A DNA stretch of 64,000 bases, from NCBI GenBank assembly GCA_949317995.1, contig OX439040.1, positions 59,492,089 through 59,556,088 of the forward strand, written 5' to 3'. The stretch is from Acholoe squamosa. Its lineage: Eukaryota > Annelida > Polychaeta > Phyllodocida > Polynoidae. Position numbers and translations under genes: made by a program. Numbering within the stretch: the first letter of the stretch is position 1; each line of letters opens with the position of its first letter. Positions 19,690 to 29,996 of this stretch are shown piece by piece. The notes under the pieces are model-generated. The model worked only from the letters and a program-made list of their open reading frames with translations, made no database searches and was not told the DNA's origin.

Positions 19690-21610
19690 ACCTTGCATGC
19701 CTCTCACTTTTTCTCTGAAGGTAATCCCTCCTTTACCTTGAAGGTAATCCATATTTTGCATTGAAGGTAATCCCTTTTTCTCTGAAGGTAATCCCTTTTT
19801 TATTAAGAGTCATCACCTATAATTGCAAAATATTTTGGAAAAAATAGATTTTTTTTTCCGACAGAAATTATTGAAAGTGACCGTGCATGCCTCTCACTTT
19901 TTCTCTGAAGGTAATCCATCTTTTACCTTGAAGGTAATCCCTTTTTCTCTGAAGGTAATCCCTCCTTTACCTTGAAGGTAATCCATCCTTTACCTTGAAG
20001 GTAATCCATCTTTTACATTGAAGGTAATCCCTTTTTCTCTGAAGGTAATCCCTCCTTTACCTTGAAGGTAATCCATCTTTTACCTTGAAGGTAATCCCTT
20101 TTTCTCTGAAGGTAATCCATCCTTTACCTTGAAGGTAATCCATCTTTTACATTGAAGGTAATCCCTTTTTCTCTGAAGGTAATCCCTTTTTCATTAAGAG
20201 TCATCACCCATAATTGCTCCACATGAAAAATATTTTGGAATAAATAGATTTTATTTTTTTGGACAGAAATTATTGAAAGTGACCGTGCATGCCTCTCACT
20301 TTTTCTCTGAAGGTAATCCATCCTTTACCTTGAAGGTAATCCATCTTTTACATTGAAGGTAATCCCTTTTTCTCTGAAGGTAATCCCTTTTTCATTAAGA
20401 GTCATCACCCATAATTGCTCCACATGAAAAATATTTTGGAATAAATAGATTTTATTTTTTGGACAGAAATTATTGAAAGTGACCGTGCATGCCTCTCACT
20501 TTTTCTCTGAAGGTAATCCATCCTTTACCTTGAAGGTAATCCATCTTTTACATTGAAGGTAATCCCTTTTTCTCTGAAGGTAATCCCTTTTTTATTAAGA
20601 GTCATCACCCATAATTGCTCCACATGAAAAATATTTTGGAATAAATAGATTTTATTTTTTGGACAGAAATTATTGAAAGTGACCGTGCATGCCTCTCACT
20701 TTTTCTCTGAAGGTAATCCATCCTTTACCTTGAAGGTAATCCATCTTTTACATTAAAGGTAATCCCTTTTTCTCTGAGGGTAATCCCTTTTTCTCTGAAG
20801 TTAATCCCTCCTTTACCTTGAAGGTAATCCATATTTTGCATTGAAGGTAATCCCTTTTTCTCTGAAGGTAATCCCTTTTTTATTAAGAGTCATCACCTAT
20901 AATTGCAAAATATTTTGGAAGAAATAGATTTTTTTTTTCCGACAGAAATTATTGAAAGTGACCGTGCATGCCTCTCACTTTTTCTCTGAAGGTAATCCCT
21001 CCTTTACCTTGAAGGTAATCCATCTTTTACCTTGAAGGTAATCCCTTTTTCTCTGAAGGTAATCCCTCCTTTACCTTGAAGGTAATCCATATTTTGCATT
21101 GAAGGTAATCCCTTTTTCTCTGAAGGTAATCCCTTTTTTATTAAGAGTCATCACCTATAATTGCAAAATATTTTGGAAAAAAATAGATTTTTTTTTCAGA
21201 CAGAAATTATTGAAAGTGACCGTGCATGCCTCTCACTTTTTCTCTGAAGGTAATCCATCTTTTACCTTGAAGGTAATCCCTTTTTCTCTGAAGGTAATCC
21301 CTCCTTTACCTTGAAGGTAATCCATATTTTGTATTGAAGGTAATCCCTTTTTCTCTGAAGGTAATCCCTTTTTTATTAAGAGTCATCACCCATAATTGCT
21401 CCACATGAAAAATATTTTGGAATAAATAGATTTTATTTTTTGGACAGAAATTATTGAAAGTGACCGTGCATGCCTCTCACTTTTTCTCTTAAGGTAATCC
21501 ATCCTTTACCTTGAAGGTAATCCATCTTTTACATTGAAGGTAATCCCTTTTTCTCTGAAGGTAATCCCTTTTTCATTCTCTGAAGGTAATCCCTTTTTCA
21601 CATGAAAAAT
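19690..21610 (-). repeat. TGAAGGTAATCC satellite, right arm
   Basis: Mirror of 5,936-7,260 but roughly 0.8 kb longer when the left-arm MITE is excluded, with more higher-order units. It lacks the piggyBac-type insertion. Confidence 0.9.
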
Positions 21611-22258
21611 ATTTTGGAATAAATAGATTCATCCATATTAGTACCCCCACATGGAAATTAATTGAAGATTACAGAATTCACTCTAACAGTTCCTTGCCCA
21701 ATTAATGAAAGTTCTGCACTTTATGAGTTGGCTTGTATAATTGCTCCACATTTAGATTATTGAATGTTACAATTCTTTCTTCTTTTTTCTGAAGGTACCA
21801 TACCTGTCTTATATCCTTGAAGGTGCCATGCCTAATTCATGTAATGAAACAGTGAGGAGACAATTATCTTTAAATGCCCTTTTTATTTCCCAAATACAGA
21901 AGAAAAGCTCAGTTTACTTTACTGTTAACAACAATTTCAGTGTTGCTTTGATGATTCTTCTGAGACTATAGGAAAAACTCTTTTAGTGTGACAAATCTTC
22001 CTGCTTTCTCCATGATAATTCTGATGATTCATCTGACTGCTTTCCTCGTCACTGGGTCTTCCTTTGATCAGTAAGAACCAATGCTCTGTTTTTTTTTCTC
22101 CTCAAACATGGGATCTCTGAGGGTCTTTTTATGGTGCCTTATTTCAAGGGAGGAACATGAAGTCAAATAGGCTTCAAAAAGAGATGTAGATCATTGTTCT
22201 TTTGCAGCAATTGCAGAATCTACCAAGAACATATTTGATTTTCCCTTGAAATCCAGAA
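21611..22258. other. Non-coding stretch, right arm
   Basis: Mirror of 5,273-5,935. No gene seen. Confidence 0.5.
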
Positions 22259-23134
22259 TCAGGAAACAGAGAAGCGGATGCCTTCAACCACAATTCTATT
22301 CTGGCCCAAGACATCAATGTTAACCCAATTCAGCTGTTCCACTACCTCGGTTTTCTGCAGTGGAAAATACTTCACTTTTGCAGAAGGGCGAGAATCATGC
22401 AATGATATCCTGGCTTGTCTCTTGGGTTTGTTCTTACCATTCTTAGAAACAAACACTCTGCATGCATATTGGTTCATTATACCACACATAAAGAGTGTTC
22501 TCCTTAATTTCTGAAATGCTTGAGGTCTCCTTTTCATTCCGCAGTCTGATACTCTTATATGTGGAGGCCCATGGGCAGATCTTGGAACAATGTCCCCACT
22601 GATGTTGAGAACTGTTTGAATGTATGCTTTGGCATGATCTTTGTTGTTTGTTGTATCACAAGTGAAACCTTCCAGGGCACATGTGGGAATCCTGATCATG
22701 CAGTATCTCTTTTTTAATGGAACAATGGACACTTCTATTGGCAGCCAGGGTTCCAGAGCTTTCAGTCTACTGCTAGGAATTTTGCAATAGGTGTGATCAT
22801 TCTTGACATGGGTGGAAATGCAAAAGTCATACAGTGCTAGCAAAACATGTTTGGCTCTAGCACATGTACTCACTGTATGTTCAAGTGGTTTGTTACTGAT
22901 AGCATTCCATTGGAAATCAATGGACATATTGAGATTACTTCCTACAAAGGTGACAGCATCAGCTTTGTATACTTTAGTTGGAATGACATTGCAAGGACTA
23001 ATGACTATTGGAACAAAGGTTGTGCCATCCCAACAGTCAAAGCAGCTTCTTGTGCTGTTTGCCAAAATCTTAGCACTGACCCATTTGTCATGACACTTTG
23101 AATATAAGCAATAACTATCAGGAACTACAAACAT
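22259..23134 (-). CDS. Unknown 291-residue protein, right copy
   Basis: The predicted protein is identical to the left copy at 4397-5272. It lies 55 bp downstream of the stop of the 887-residue gene on the same strand. No recognised domain. Exact protein conservation between arms reflects recent common origin or ongoing gene conversion. Confidence 0.7.
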   Translation of the reverse strand: MFVVPDSYCLYSKCHDKWVSAKILANSTRSCFDCWDGTTFVPIVISPCNVIPTKVYKADAVTFVGSNLNMSIDFQWNAISNKPLEHTVSTCARAKHVLLALYDFCISTHVKNDHTYCKIPSSRLKALEPWLPIEVSIVPLKKRYCMIRIPTCALEGFTCDTTNNKDHAKAYIQTVLNISGDIVPRSAHGPPHIRVSDCGMKRRPQAFQKLRRTLFMCGIMNQYACRVFVSKNGKNKPKRQARISLHDSRPSAKVKYFPLQKTEVVEQLNWVNIDVLGQNRIVVEGIRFSVS

Positions 23135-23189
23135 GATACTTTTGTTTTTGATTTCACAACTTTAATAATACAACATTGGCATAAAATGA

Positions 23190-25853
23190 TTAAAAGGCAG
23201 AGACAATTGGTGACAAGTGATTATCTGACAGACTTCCAAGTGGATACAAATTGTCATACAGCAAGGCACTGACATCTAGGTCTAACATGTTCAGGTCAGC
23301 GATGGGAAATTCCTGATCCAACTCTTTGATTATCTGGTTGAGCCTCTCACCCATGCTGTGCTCCTTGTTCAGTCTCTCTTCCATCTCGGACATTCGCTGT
23401 CCCATCTTTTCTTCCATGTCATCAAACTTGTCAGTTAACTCCTTGTTGAGACCCCTTAGATGGTCTATGTCCAAATTGAGCATTCTAAGCTTTTCCTCCA
23501 TCTCGACTTTCTCATGTAGCAATTCATCACGTTCTTTTGTGATAGCCTCCAGTTCAGCTTGAAGTAACTCAATGTCTGCAATTTCCTTCTTCATCCTATC
23601 AATGTGTGCCTGTTTCTCTTGAATTTCTTTGTCCTTTTGTGCCAGTTCCTGTTTTACCATCTTGGACCTGATGTAAACTTTGTTGTAAAGAACTCCAGCA
23701 ACTTCTATTCCCATCTCGGGGCAGACACCATCTATGTCACACCAAGTAAACTTTCCAAGGGGAAGAAGCTTCAAGAGATGAGGTATACCATCTCTGTCAG
23801 GTACAGTGGCCTCTGATTGTGAGACAAAATTATATACCAGACCAGATACCATGGTCGCTCCAAATCTGAGGAAGTTGTTTTGTCTGTTCTCCCATTCAGG
23901 CTTCACCCAGAAGTTTATGCTAGAGTACATGTTTGTTTCAATCTTTAGATGTCGATTAGGTTGTCTCTTGTGATTGAGTCGTTCAGGTTCCTGAACGATG
24001 ATGCTGCTCTTTTGCTTTTCTATCTGCCCATCTGTGTTTCTTGTTTGTACACCAATTCTTTTACATGACTGGTTGTTCGGGAAGTGCACTTTTAGAGTCA
24101 AATCACCTGATTCCTTCTCTTGCACTTGAACACTATCACCCAGATGAGCTGTCCCGAGTTTCACCTGTTCAACATGTTCCTGTTTGACCTTGGTCTCAAG
24201 TACCCTGTTGCATGAGAAACTAAGCTTCAGCCTTGTGCATACAATTGGAATGATATGTTCCTTGTTACCAAAAAACACATGCATGTCAAGCACATTTTCA
24301 GCATCTGGCAGGAGTTCATCCACTTCTATTCCTGCAGCTTGCAGGTCTGCTTTCATGTCTTTTGCTGTTACGCGGGAAGAAAATGCCACAGGGACAAAGA
24401 TGGTGGTACAGATTGCCTTGGACTTCTGATTTTTTCTCTTTGAGTCCTGGCGTAAGTGAAGTCTCAAGTTGGTTCCATTGGTAAACTCACAGACATGTTC
24501 ATATCTGGCTAGGTGACTCCTTGATGGCACTCCAGTTGGTAGCCTGCTGCCAGTTTTCTTACTCCAGGAAGTGTTATATTGAATTTGCCTTGTGCAAGCT
24601 GGATCCAGCATTGTCCTTGTTGGGCTTTCTCTCATGAGAAAACAGGATTTGTTGATGACCTGTTTGCCACATGATTTGCAGGACACACCTTCAAGCCACA
24701 TAGGATAGGTTGTTTTTATTCCTGGCTTCCCCATATCATTGTGTGACAAGTAGCATGAGGAACATGCCACATCTACAGAGTACAACATGACATTGGACCT
24801 TGTCAAGTGCATCTGTACACTGACAATATCCTTGTCACTCAGCTGATATAGCGATTGGCTTTCGTCCATAGGCTTCGGGTCCAATTCAATGCAACCAAAG
24901 CCATACATGAGCTCCAAATACTGAAGGTGAATCCTACTCATGATTTCTGTGCAGGTGGTGAGAAACAAAGGAACAAGAGGCTGACCTCTTTCTTTTGTCT
25001 CCTCAAAGAAGTCTATGACATGGGTCCTGCCTTCCGAATATATCACTCGCTGTGTGTCTATGGCTGCAAGAACAGGGAAGTCATTGCATCTCCGACCAAG
25101 TGCCTTTTGTTCCAATGTTTCACTGTCTGCATGGAATATTTTCATCATGACATCATTGCATGCTTCAGCATATGAGAGTGAACCATTTAGATGCTTTGCA
25201 ATGGCATCTGGTAATCCCAAGACAACAGCACGGACTCCAGAGGTCAGCTGTGGGAAGGAAGTGTCCTGCTCTACCTGGCTGGTGTTGCATATTGTGTTGT
25301 CGACAACAAACACATCCTTTGGGTCTATGACTTCATTTTTGTCTGTTGCCCACTTTGCTGGATGGAGGAGAAATTGTGCCAGTGTAACAGATGGGCAGGC
25401 CTTCATATCAATGATAAGTTGGGTGGGGTCACACTGACCTAAGATTCTAGCCCATACATTGTAGTTGAAAATCAAATGTGTCAGGTTGGTGAATCTAACA
25501 AACCTTGTCTGGAAAGGGAAGTGCCCATCCATGTCATTCCTTGAAATAAAATTTGGATTTGTTTTATCCACATTGATTAAAACCCTGTTTTTTCTCAGAG
25601 CCATTGATGCTCTCTTGTTTAACTTCCTTCTCATGATGATGTTCTCTACAGGCTCTACCATGACAGGCTCTGTAGTCTGTAACACAGGTAACAACTCTCC
25701 TTTACCCGTGAGTTCTTGAACTGTCTCAAGCCTGTACTTTGCAGCTTCATCTTCTGCTAATTTTCTCTTTTTTGATTTTGTAGTTCGTTTGAGCTCTTTC
25801 ACCTTCCTTTTCTGACTGACAACATTGAACTTAGGCTTGGGTATGTCCTCCAT
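23190..25853 (-). CDS. Large nuclear coiled-coil protein with activation-domain-like tail, right copy
   Basis: 887 residues, same layout as the left copy (1678-4341): basic N-terminus, two CxxC pairs, C-terminal coiled coil, acidic-hydrophobic tail. I saw these residue differences relative to the left copy: Arg44 to Thr, Ile64 to Val, a cluster at 375-381 (Trp to Gly, Glu to Lys, Glu to Lys, Ala to Thr), and His494 to Arg. The frame is intact, so both copies could be expressed. The regulatory role is inferred from composition and position only. Confidence 0.8.
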   Translation of the reverse strand: MEDIPKPKFNVVSQKRKVKELKRTTKSKKRKLAEDEAAKYRLETVQELTGKGELLPVLQTTEPVMVEPVENIIMRRKLNKRASMALRKNRVLINVDKTNPNFISRNDMDGHFPFQTRFVRFTNLTHLIFNYNVWARILGQCDPTQLIIDMKACPSVTLAQFLLHPAKWATDKNEVIDPKDVFVVDNTICNTSQVEQDTSFPQLTSGVRAVVLGLPDAIAKHLNGSLSYAEACNDVMMKIFHADSETLEQKALGRRCNDFPVLAAIDTQRVIYSEGRTHVIDFFEETKERGQPLVPLFLTTCTEIMSRIHLQYLELMYGFGCIELDPKPMDESQSLYQLSDKDIVSVQMHLTRSNVMLYSVDVACSSCYLSHNDMGKPGIKTTYPMWLEGVSCKSCGKQVINKSCFLMRESPTRTMLDPACTRQIQYNTSWSKKTGSRLPTGVPSRSHLARYEHVCEFTNGTNLRLHLRQDSKRKNQKSKAICTTIFVPVAFSSRVTAKDMKADLQAAGIEVDELLPDAENVLDMHVFFGNKEHIIPIVCTRLKLSFSCNRVLETKVKQEHVEQVKLGTAHLGDSVQVQEKESGDLTLKVHFPNNQSCKRIGVQTRNTDGQIEKQKSSIIVQEPERLNHKRQPNRHLKIETNMYSSINFWVKPEWENRQNNFLRFGATMVSGLVYNFVSQSEATVPDRDGIPHLLKLLPLGKFTWCDIDGVCPEMGIEVAGVLYNKVYIRSKMVKQELAQKDKEIQEKQAHIDRMKKEIADIELLQAELEAITKERDELLHEKVEMEEKLRMLNLDIDHLRGLNKELTDKFDDMEEKMGQRMSEMEERLNKEHSMGERLNQIIKELDQEFPIADLNMLDLDVSALLYDNLYPLGSLSDNHLSPIVSAF

Positions 25854-26131
25854 GATTCATATGTGGAACTTCAACTGATGCAGAGCTCTTTATATATACT
25901 CTGTTCTTAAATGCAAATTTTGGTCACATGACTGATTTGCATATTGACTTTCAGCAAGGTGTCATGTGTCTTTAAATGGTCCAATCACTGAAATTCAAGG
26001 ACTAATATGCAAAAGTGTTGTCATGTGATAAAGCTCTAATTTGCATATTGAGATAAAACTATATAAGCACAGAAGGTTTGAACTGGTTAAAAACAAAGGA
26101 ATGGGCTTTTCCCTAATGCCAAGGGTTCATC
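25854..26131. promoter_or_regulatory. Divergent promoter, right copy
   Basis: Mirror of 1,400-1,677, with TATATAA boxes facing both ways (~25,890-25,900 on minus, ~26,062 on plus), three octamers and CATGTGAC boxes. Confidence 0.7.
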
Positions 26132-26611
26132 ATGACAGCGTCTCCAGCAAAAGATATACTACTATACATCATGGAGGAACAACACAAATTGAAGAAGGGT
26201 TTAAGAAAAGCTGTGGACTATGTAATGCAAAAGCATACCATAACATTCAATAACAATACAAGAAAACTGTTTAACACAGGAAAGTCTCTGGAGGCTGCTT
26301 TTGTTTCTTCTGCCAGAGAAATGTTCAAGGACAATATGTGTAGCTGGGGTAGAATACTCACTGTCTACATATTTGGAGCCTGTTTGACTAAGACATACAG
26401 AAAAGAGGGTGTACAAGTCAACCTTATTTGGCTTTCAGAGGTAATGGATCTTTGCATCATGATAAAATGGGGCAAGTGGATTGAGGAAAATGGTTCTTTC
26501 AAAAGCATGGAATCACACTTTCCAGAACCCATTGAAGACACCATTTTCAGAGGACTTTTGACAATAGCTGCTGTTGGATTGACTTGTATAGCCATTGTTT
26601 CAATATTCTAA
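26132..26611 (+). CDS. Viral Bcl-2 homologue, right copy
   Basis: 159 residues, protein identical to the left copy. BH1 core SWGRI near residues 71-75, BH2 near 112-124, C-terminal tail anchor near 139-158. The start is the ATG after a TATATAA box ~65 bp upstream. The two nucleotide differences from the left copy that I found (GCA/GCG near the start, TTG/TTA in codon 24) are silent. As a Bcl-2 protein it would act at mitochondrial membranes against Bak/Bax-type killers. Confidence 0.88.
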   Translation: MTASPAKDILLYIMEEQHKLKKGLRKAVDYVMQKHTITFNNNTRKLFNTGKSLEAAFVSSAREMFKDNMCSWGRILTVYIFGACLTKTYRKEGVQVNLIWLSEVMDLCIMIKWGKWIEENGSFKSMESHFPEPIEDTIFRGLLTIAAVGLTCIAIVSIF

Positions 26612-27058
26612 TATGTAATGCTATGATAAAGACCCATGTCAAGATAATCAAAGTCTCATTTTATGTTATTGATATTATCATGACTGAAGACAGATTAGTG
26701 TAATGGGATTGCTTCATGTTTTATTGAAATAAACCATTAAAAGATATCTTGAATTCTTCTACCTTTGACATCTAAGTAATCAGTGATTTAGTTATTCATC
26801 TAGGAATAGCAGATATTATCATGAGGAGACAAAATATTCTTCATATAATGTAAATGAAATATTGATTTATTCAAATTTTCATGGCACCCATTGATTAAAC
26901 CATTATGGCATGTTCACTATGATTTCTAATAAACCAGCTGCTAATCAATTTACCCTCTCTCATAATTAAAGATGAACATGTATAACTGTTTATGAATCAA
27001 AAATATTGTTCTATGTTATCTTTTCAAAACAAGACAACTAAATTCAGTTTGTTTTCAT
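26612..27058. other. AT-rich intergenic space, right copy
   Basis: Mirror of 473-919. It separates convergent 3' ends and holds AATAAA-type signals. Confidence 0.55.
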
Positions 27059-27457
27059 TTATTCACTCATTGCTGCAGCACCTCCCAAACATGCGCAGCT
27101 CTCACCAAGGTCTAGGCACTTCTTGTGGACCTCATTGTTGCAGTGGTGGCACTTGACCAGCTGATGCTTAGTAGACAGCTTGCTGAGATGCAGTCTTCCT
27201 TTGCATATGGCACACTTTGTCGTTGATTTCACAACCTCTTTTGGCTGCTCCTCCCAAGACTGTGGTGTTGTGGCATCTCTGGGGGCCTGCTCTTGCATGT
27301 CCAAGACAGAGCTGAGAATGTTCAGTTGTCCCATTTTCCTCTGTAGCAGGGCATGTGATATCTGGCCATGTTTGGAGAGTGAACTTTGCATGTTCTCTAT
27401 CCAGCGTTTGGCTCCACTGAGCACCAACTGAGTTAGCTCCTTATTGGACTTGTTCAT
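27059..27457 (-). CDS. Small zinc-binding protein, right copy
   Basis: 132 residues with the C82/C85, C103/C106, H111/C114, C121/C123 cluster. Thr80 replaces Met80 of the left copy. It is the outermost gene seen in this arm, head-to-head with the RING gene at 27,825 across a 367-bp regulatory region. The function is unknown. Confidence 0.8.
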   Translation of the reverse strand: MNKSNKELTQLVLSGAKRWIENMQSSLSKHGQISHALLQRKMGQLNILSSVLDMQEQAPRDATTPQSWEEQPKEVVKSTTKCAICKGRLHLSKLSTKHQLVKCHHCNNEVHKKCLDLGESCACLGGAAAMSE

Positions 27458-27824
27458 GCTAGCAAATGTGTAGGTATTGGGTCAACTGTCCTTTTTAAAT
27501 AGTATCTAAGTATGCAAATATATCGGTCACATGACTGAGTTGTCCAATGAGTGAGCAGATTAGCCAGTCACATGTTAAGAAATACTGTTTACTTTTCTTA
27601 CCAGCTTTCAAGTCATGTGACAGGACGATGTGCTCATTCAATGGAAGGCTCTGTCATGTGACTGGAACACAAATTTGCATATCCACATTTCCTTGAGTGC
27701 AAGAACTATGATGTGTTCATTCATTGGATAGCTCTGTCATGTGACTGCATCACTAATTTGCATATTGATATTTCCATAAATACAAGACCCTGCCTGCACT
27801 AGACATCATTATGACATCAGGACC
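27458..27824. promoter_or_regulatory. Bidirectional promoter with duplicated enhancer module
   Basis: Drives the zinc-binding gene (-) and the RING gene (+). Near the minus gene are ATGCAAAT, TCACATGACTGAG and CCAATGAG. Toward the RING gene, two modules run in tandem, ~27,627-27,697 and ~27,709-27,772. Each reads TTCATT/TTCAATGG-type CCAAT box, GCTCTGTCATGTGACTG and AATTTGCATAT in that order. A TATA-like CATAAATAC lies near 27,775. Confidence 0.75.
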
Positions 27825-28652
27825 ATGGATTGCAGTAGACAAACAGCTGCAGCCAGGGCATTCAATGCTCTGACTGGACTAGAGTCTTGGGCAGTATATA
27901 TGAAGAGACAGCTGTCTCTGGGTCAACTGGACCGTGACTCCCAGCAAGTTGGCATAGGATTTATGCTTGAGACAACAGAAGCTATTGCTCCTATATTGAA
28001 CACAGCTGATCAGTTAGCGTTAGACTGGTTAGCAACCAAACTGCAAGAACCAACTCTTGTGCAGCCACCAACAGATTCACCAGCAAGTCCAGATCCTGTC
28101 AATGATGATGTGGGATATGACACGGATGGTAGTGAAGATGACCTTCCACCATTTGTCCTACCATTTAGAGGAACTAGGACATCTACGGAGGAAGCCATTG
28201 TGATATCAGATGATGAGGGTGATGAGCTACCAAACTTAAATGACAAACCATCTACTGTTGAGAAGAATGTCCCCCGAGACAATGATGACTTTGACGATGA
28301 GTTACCAGACATTCCACCTCTAGTGGAAGTAAACAGAGGAACAGAACAATCTGCGAGCAATGAGGGTGACAGGAGAGGGCAGAAAAGGCAGCTTGAAGGA
28401 GATGATCCAGAATCTGATACCTGTGCCATTTGCTTTGAGCCATTGACAGAGTCTTCAGGATCAGCAGGAAGATTGATGACTGTTGGCAAATATCGTCTAT
28501 CAACATCAAACCTAACAGCAATGACACCATGCAACCACACGTTTCATGGAAGCTGCTTGAAGAAGTGGAAAAGTAAGCATAGCAGCTGCCAAGTTTGCAG
28601 AAGTAACCTTTGTGGCATTCTCTTTGGTCCATTAAAAGAAAAGAAAAACTAA
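27825..28652 (+). CDS. RING-H2 protein with SUMO-interacting-like motif
   Basis: 275 residues. The C-terminal RING-H2 is complete: C200-x2-C203, C236-x-H238, H241-x2-C244, C255-x2-C258. Residues 125-134 read IVISDDEGDE, a hydrophobic core followed by acidic residues as in SUMO-interacting motifs. The middle is acidic and Pro rich; a basic patch GDRRGQKRQ lies at 181-189. This layout (SIM plus RING) is that of SUMO-targeted ubiquitin ligases, a class that includes the herpesvirus ICP0-type proteins. By inference it would ubiquitylate sumoylated host nuclear factors. It sits at the edge of the inverted repeat and ends 34 bp from a convergent gene. E2 and target specificity cannot be read from sequence. 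Confidence 0.8.
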   Translation: MDCSRQTAAARAFNALTGLESWAVYMKRQLSLGQLDRDSQQVGIGFMLETTEAIAPILNTADQLALDWLATKLQEPTLVQPPTDSPASPDPVNDDVGYDTDGSEDDLPPFVLPFRGTRTSTEEAIVISDDEGDELPNLNDKPSTVEKNVPRDNDDFDDELPDIPPLVEVNRGTEQSASNEGDRRGQKRQLEGDDPESDTCAICFEPLTESSGSAGRLMTVGKYRLSTSNLTAMTPCNHTFHGSCLKKWKSKHSSCQVCRSNLCGILFGPLKEKKN

Positions 28653-28686
28653 AAACTTGTTCAGTCTTATTATTTCATTCCTGTGA

Positions 28687-29109
28687 TCACCTGTCATTGT
28701 AGTTCATAATCTGTTCCCATTCAGAAGCACACATCTGAGAGCAAAATATATCACCTTTTCCACATGCTAAACAGCACTCATGACAGGTGTTCCTTTCACA
28801 GTTCGCACAACAAAACATTTGGTCCCCTGATAACTGTTTCTTGGGACATATGTCACAGTCGTAGAATATGTCTTCTGCTAAATCAGTGACAGTCGTACTA
28901 TATCTGTCATGCCAGTCTAGTTGTTTTGTTATAGTCTCAGTTTCTATTCCTGATATATAGTCTAACAGTCCCTGAAAAGATAAAGTGTCATCTTCCTCTG
29001 GTAGTGTCACTGGTGTTGGATTGTATGTTGTCAATGTCTTTGATTCTGATGTGCGGAGAAATTCTATTATCTCCTGTAATTGTTCATCATCATTCTTGGA
29101 AGAAGCCAT
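28687..29109 (-). CDS. Cys-rich zinc-binding protein
   Basis: 140 residues: an acidic N-terminal half without motifs, then a dense Cys/His module. C-x2-C, CC-x2-C, C-x2-CC, C-x2-C and FC-x3-C motifs span the last ~55 residues, with an ending (FCSQMCASEWEQ) like that of FCS/MYND-type fingers. It is convergent with the RING gene and divergent from the gene at 29,223, with a 113-bp shared upstream region. No family assigned. Confidence 0.65.
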   Translation of the reverse strand: MASSKNDDEQLQEIIEFLRTSESKTLTTYNPTPVTLPEEDDTLSFQGLLDYISGIETETITKQLDWHDRYSTTVTDLAEDIFYDCDICPKKQLSGDQMFCCANCERNTCHECCLACGKGDIFCSQMCASEWEQIMNYNDR

Positions 29110-29222
29110 TCTTTAACTGTTTACCCACCATGCATTAATAGTCAATCATAACAATGTGGACTTAGATTTTAGTTGTGTGGATATGTTAATGATGTTGCTG
29201 TTTTAGAGACATCAACTTGAAT

Positions 29223-29675
29223 ATGATGGATGACACAGGGAAGACAGCTCTACCTCCTGAAAACGTTATCTCTGACCTCCGTGTAGAGAACTCTCTTTTG
29301 AAGAAACAGCTATCAGATTTCCAAATCTCACACATGAACTTTCTGGCATATCAAAGACACAGAGCTTTAGAGAATTACAGTCAAGTATATCAAGCATCTC
29401 AAATGAATGGGAAAGTCAAGTGTGATATCACCAGCAAAGATGACCATAAGTTGGATGATGAAAATGAGGATATCATTGATGTACCCATGGCCAAAACCCT
29501 GCAAACATCTGGTTATCCAGCCTCACCACCACCACAAGCTCTACCCGAAAAACATAATATGCTTGAGTGCCCTAAGTGCCACCAGCGGTTTTCCGAAGAT
29601 CAATCAGTGCTGTTTATTGAACATCATAATAAGGTCATCTCATCAGGGGTAACTGATCTTGTTCGAGGGAAGTGA
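29223..29675 (+). CDS. Coiled-coil protein with UBZ-like zinc finger
   Basis: About 150 residues starting at the paired ATG codons 29,223/29,226; a TTG at 29,217 is in frame but unlikely to be used. The N-terminus has a short coiled coil (ENSLLKKQLSDF). The middle is acidic and then Pro rich. The C-terminus has ECPKCHQRF...FIEHH, resembling the ubiquitin-binding fingers at the C-termini of TAX1BP1/CALCOCO and TANK, although the last ligand is not at the standard spacing. If real, it may act on ubiquitin-dependent innate signalling or autophagy; this is inference. AATAAA is at ~29,695. A decayed paralogue follows at ~29,876. Confidence 0.6.
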   Translation: MMDDTGKTALPPENVISDLRVENSLLKKQLSDFQISHMNFLAYQRHRALENYSQVYQASQMNGKVKCDITSKDDHKLDDENEDIIDVPMAKTLQTSGYPASPPPQALPEKHNMLECPKCHQRFSEDQSVLFIEHHNKVISSGVTDLVRGK

Positions 29676-29875
29676 TACATTAGGATGACAACTAAATAAA
29701 AGAAATCAAAATATTGTACCATTTCCCATTGTATTACTTAAAATTCTGCGGATGTAACCTCAAATTTAACGTCAAGAGTAAAATAATAGCCAATTATGAC
29801 CATAAGAGAATATTTGATGAGCTGCTCACAGAACTCTATGGACATAGAGAATCATTTTCCTCTCAGATAGATATG

Positions 29876-29996
29876 ATGACGGATTCTTCGGAAAAAGTAA
29901 AATGGCTATGACAGCAACATTGACTATACATGAGATAACATCTGTGATCTTAGAAGGGAAAATGTTCTTTTAAAGAAACTGAAGAAATGATTTTCT
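29876..29996 (+). pseudogene. Decayed paralogue of the coiled-coil/UBZ gene
   Basis: ATGATGACGGATTC begins like the intact gene (Met-Met-x-Asp). After a shift of frame the sequence encodes DNICDLRRENVLLKKLKK then a stop, clearly the counterpart of NVISDLRVENSLLKKQL upstream. Stops and shifts show it is dead. It implies a past tandem duplication. Confidence 0.65.

Larger units (their letters stand above)
13505..27530. repeat. Right arm of the giant inverted repeat
   Basis: Mirror image of the left arm around a ~1.2 kb unique spacer. Gene sequences are over 99 percent identical by eye, while the satellites differ in copy number. It is longer than the left arm mainly through a 689-bp tandem duplication (16427-17804) and extra copies of the GGATTACCTTCA satellite. 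The identity ends at the window-limited position 27,530, beyond which the sequence is unique. Confidence 0.95.

Noticed and set aside
1..27530. Inverted repeat as a simple assembly or sequencing hairpin artefact
   Set aside because: The arms differ by a transposon with its empty site, a 689-bp duplication and clustered substitutions, which a fold-back read artefact would not create; still worth read-level confirmation.
29407..29652. 81-codon frame inside the coiled-coil/UBZ gene
   Set aside because: Alternative-frame shadow without a domain or independent start context.
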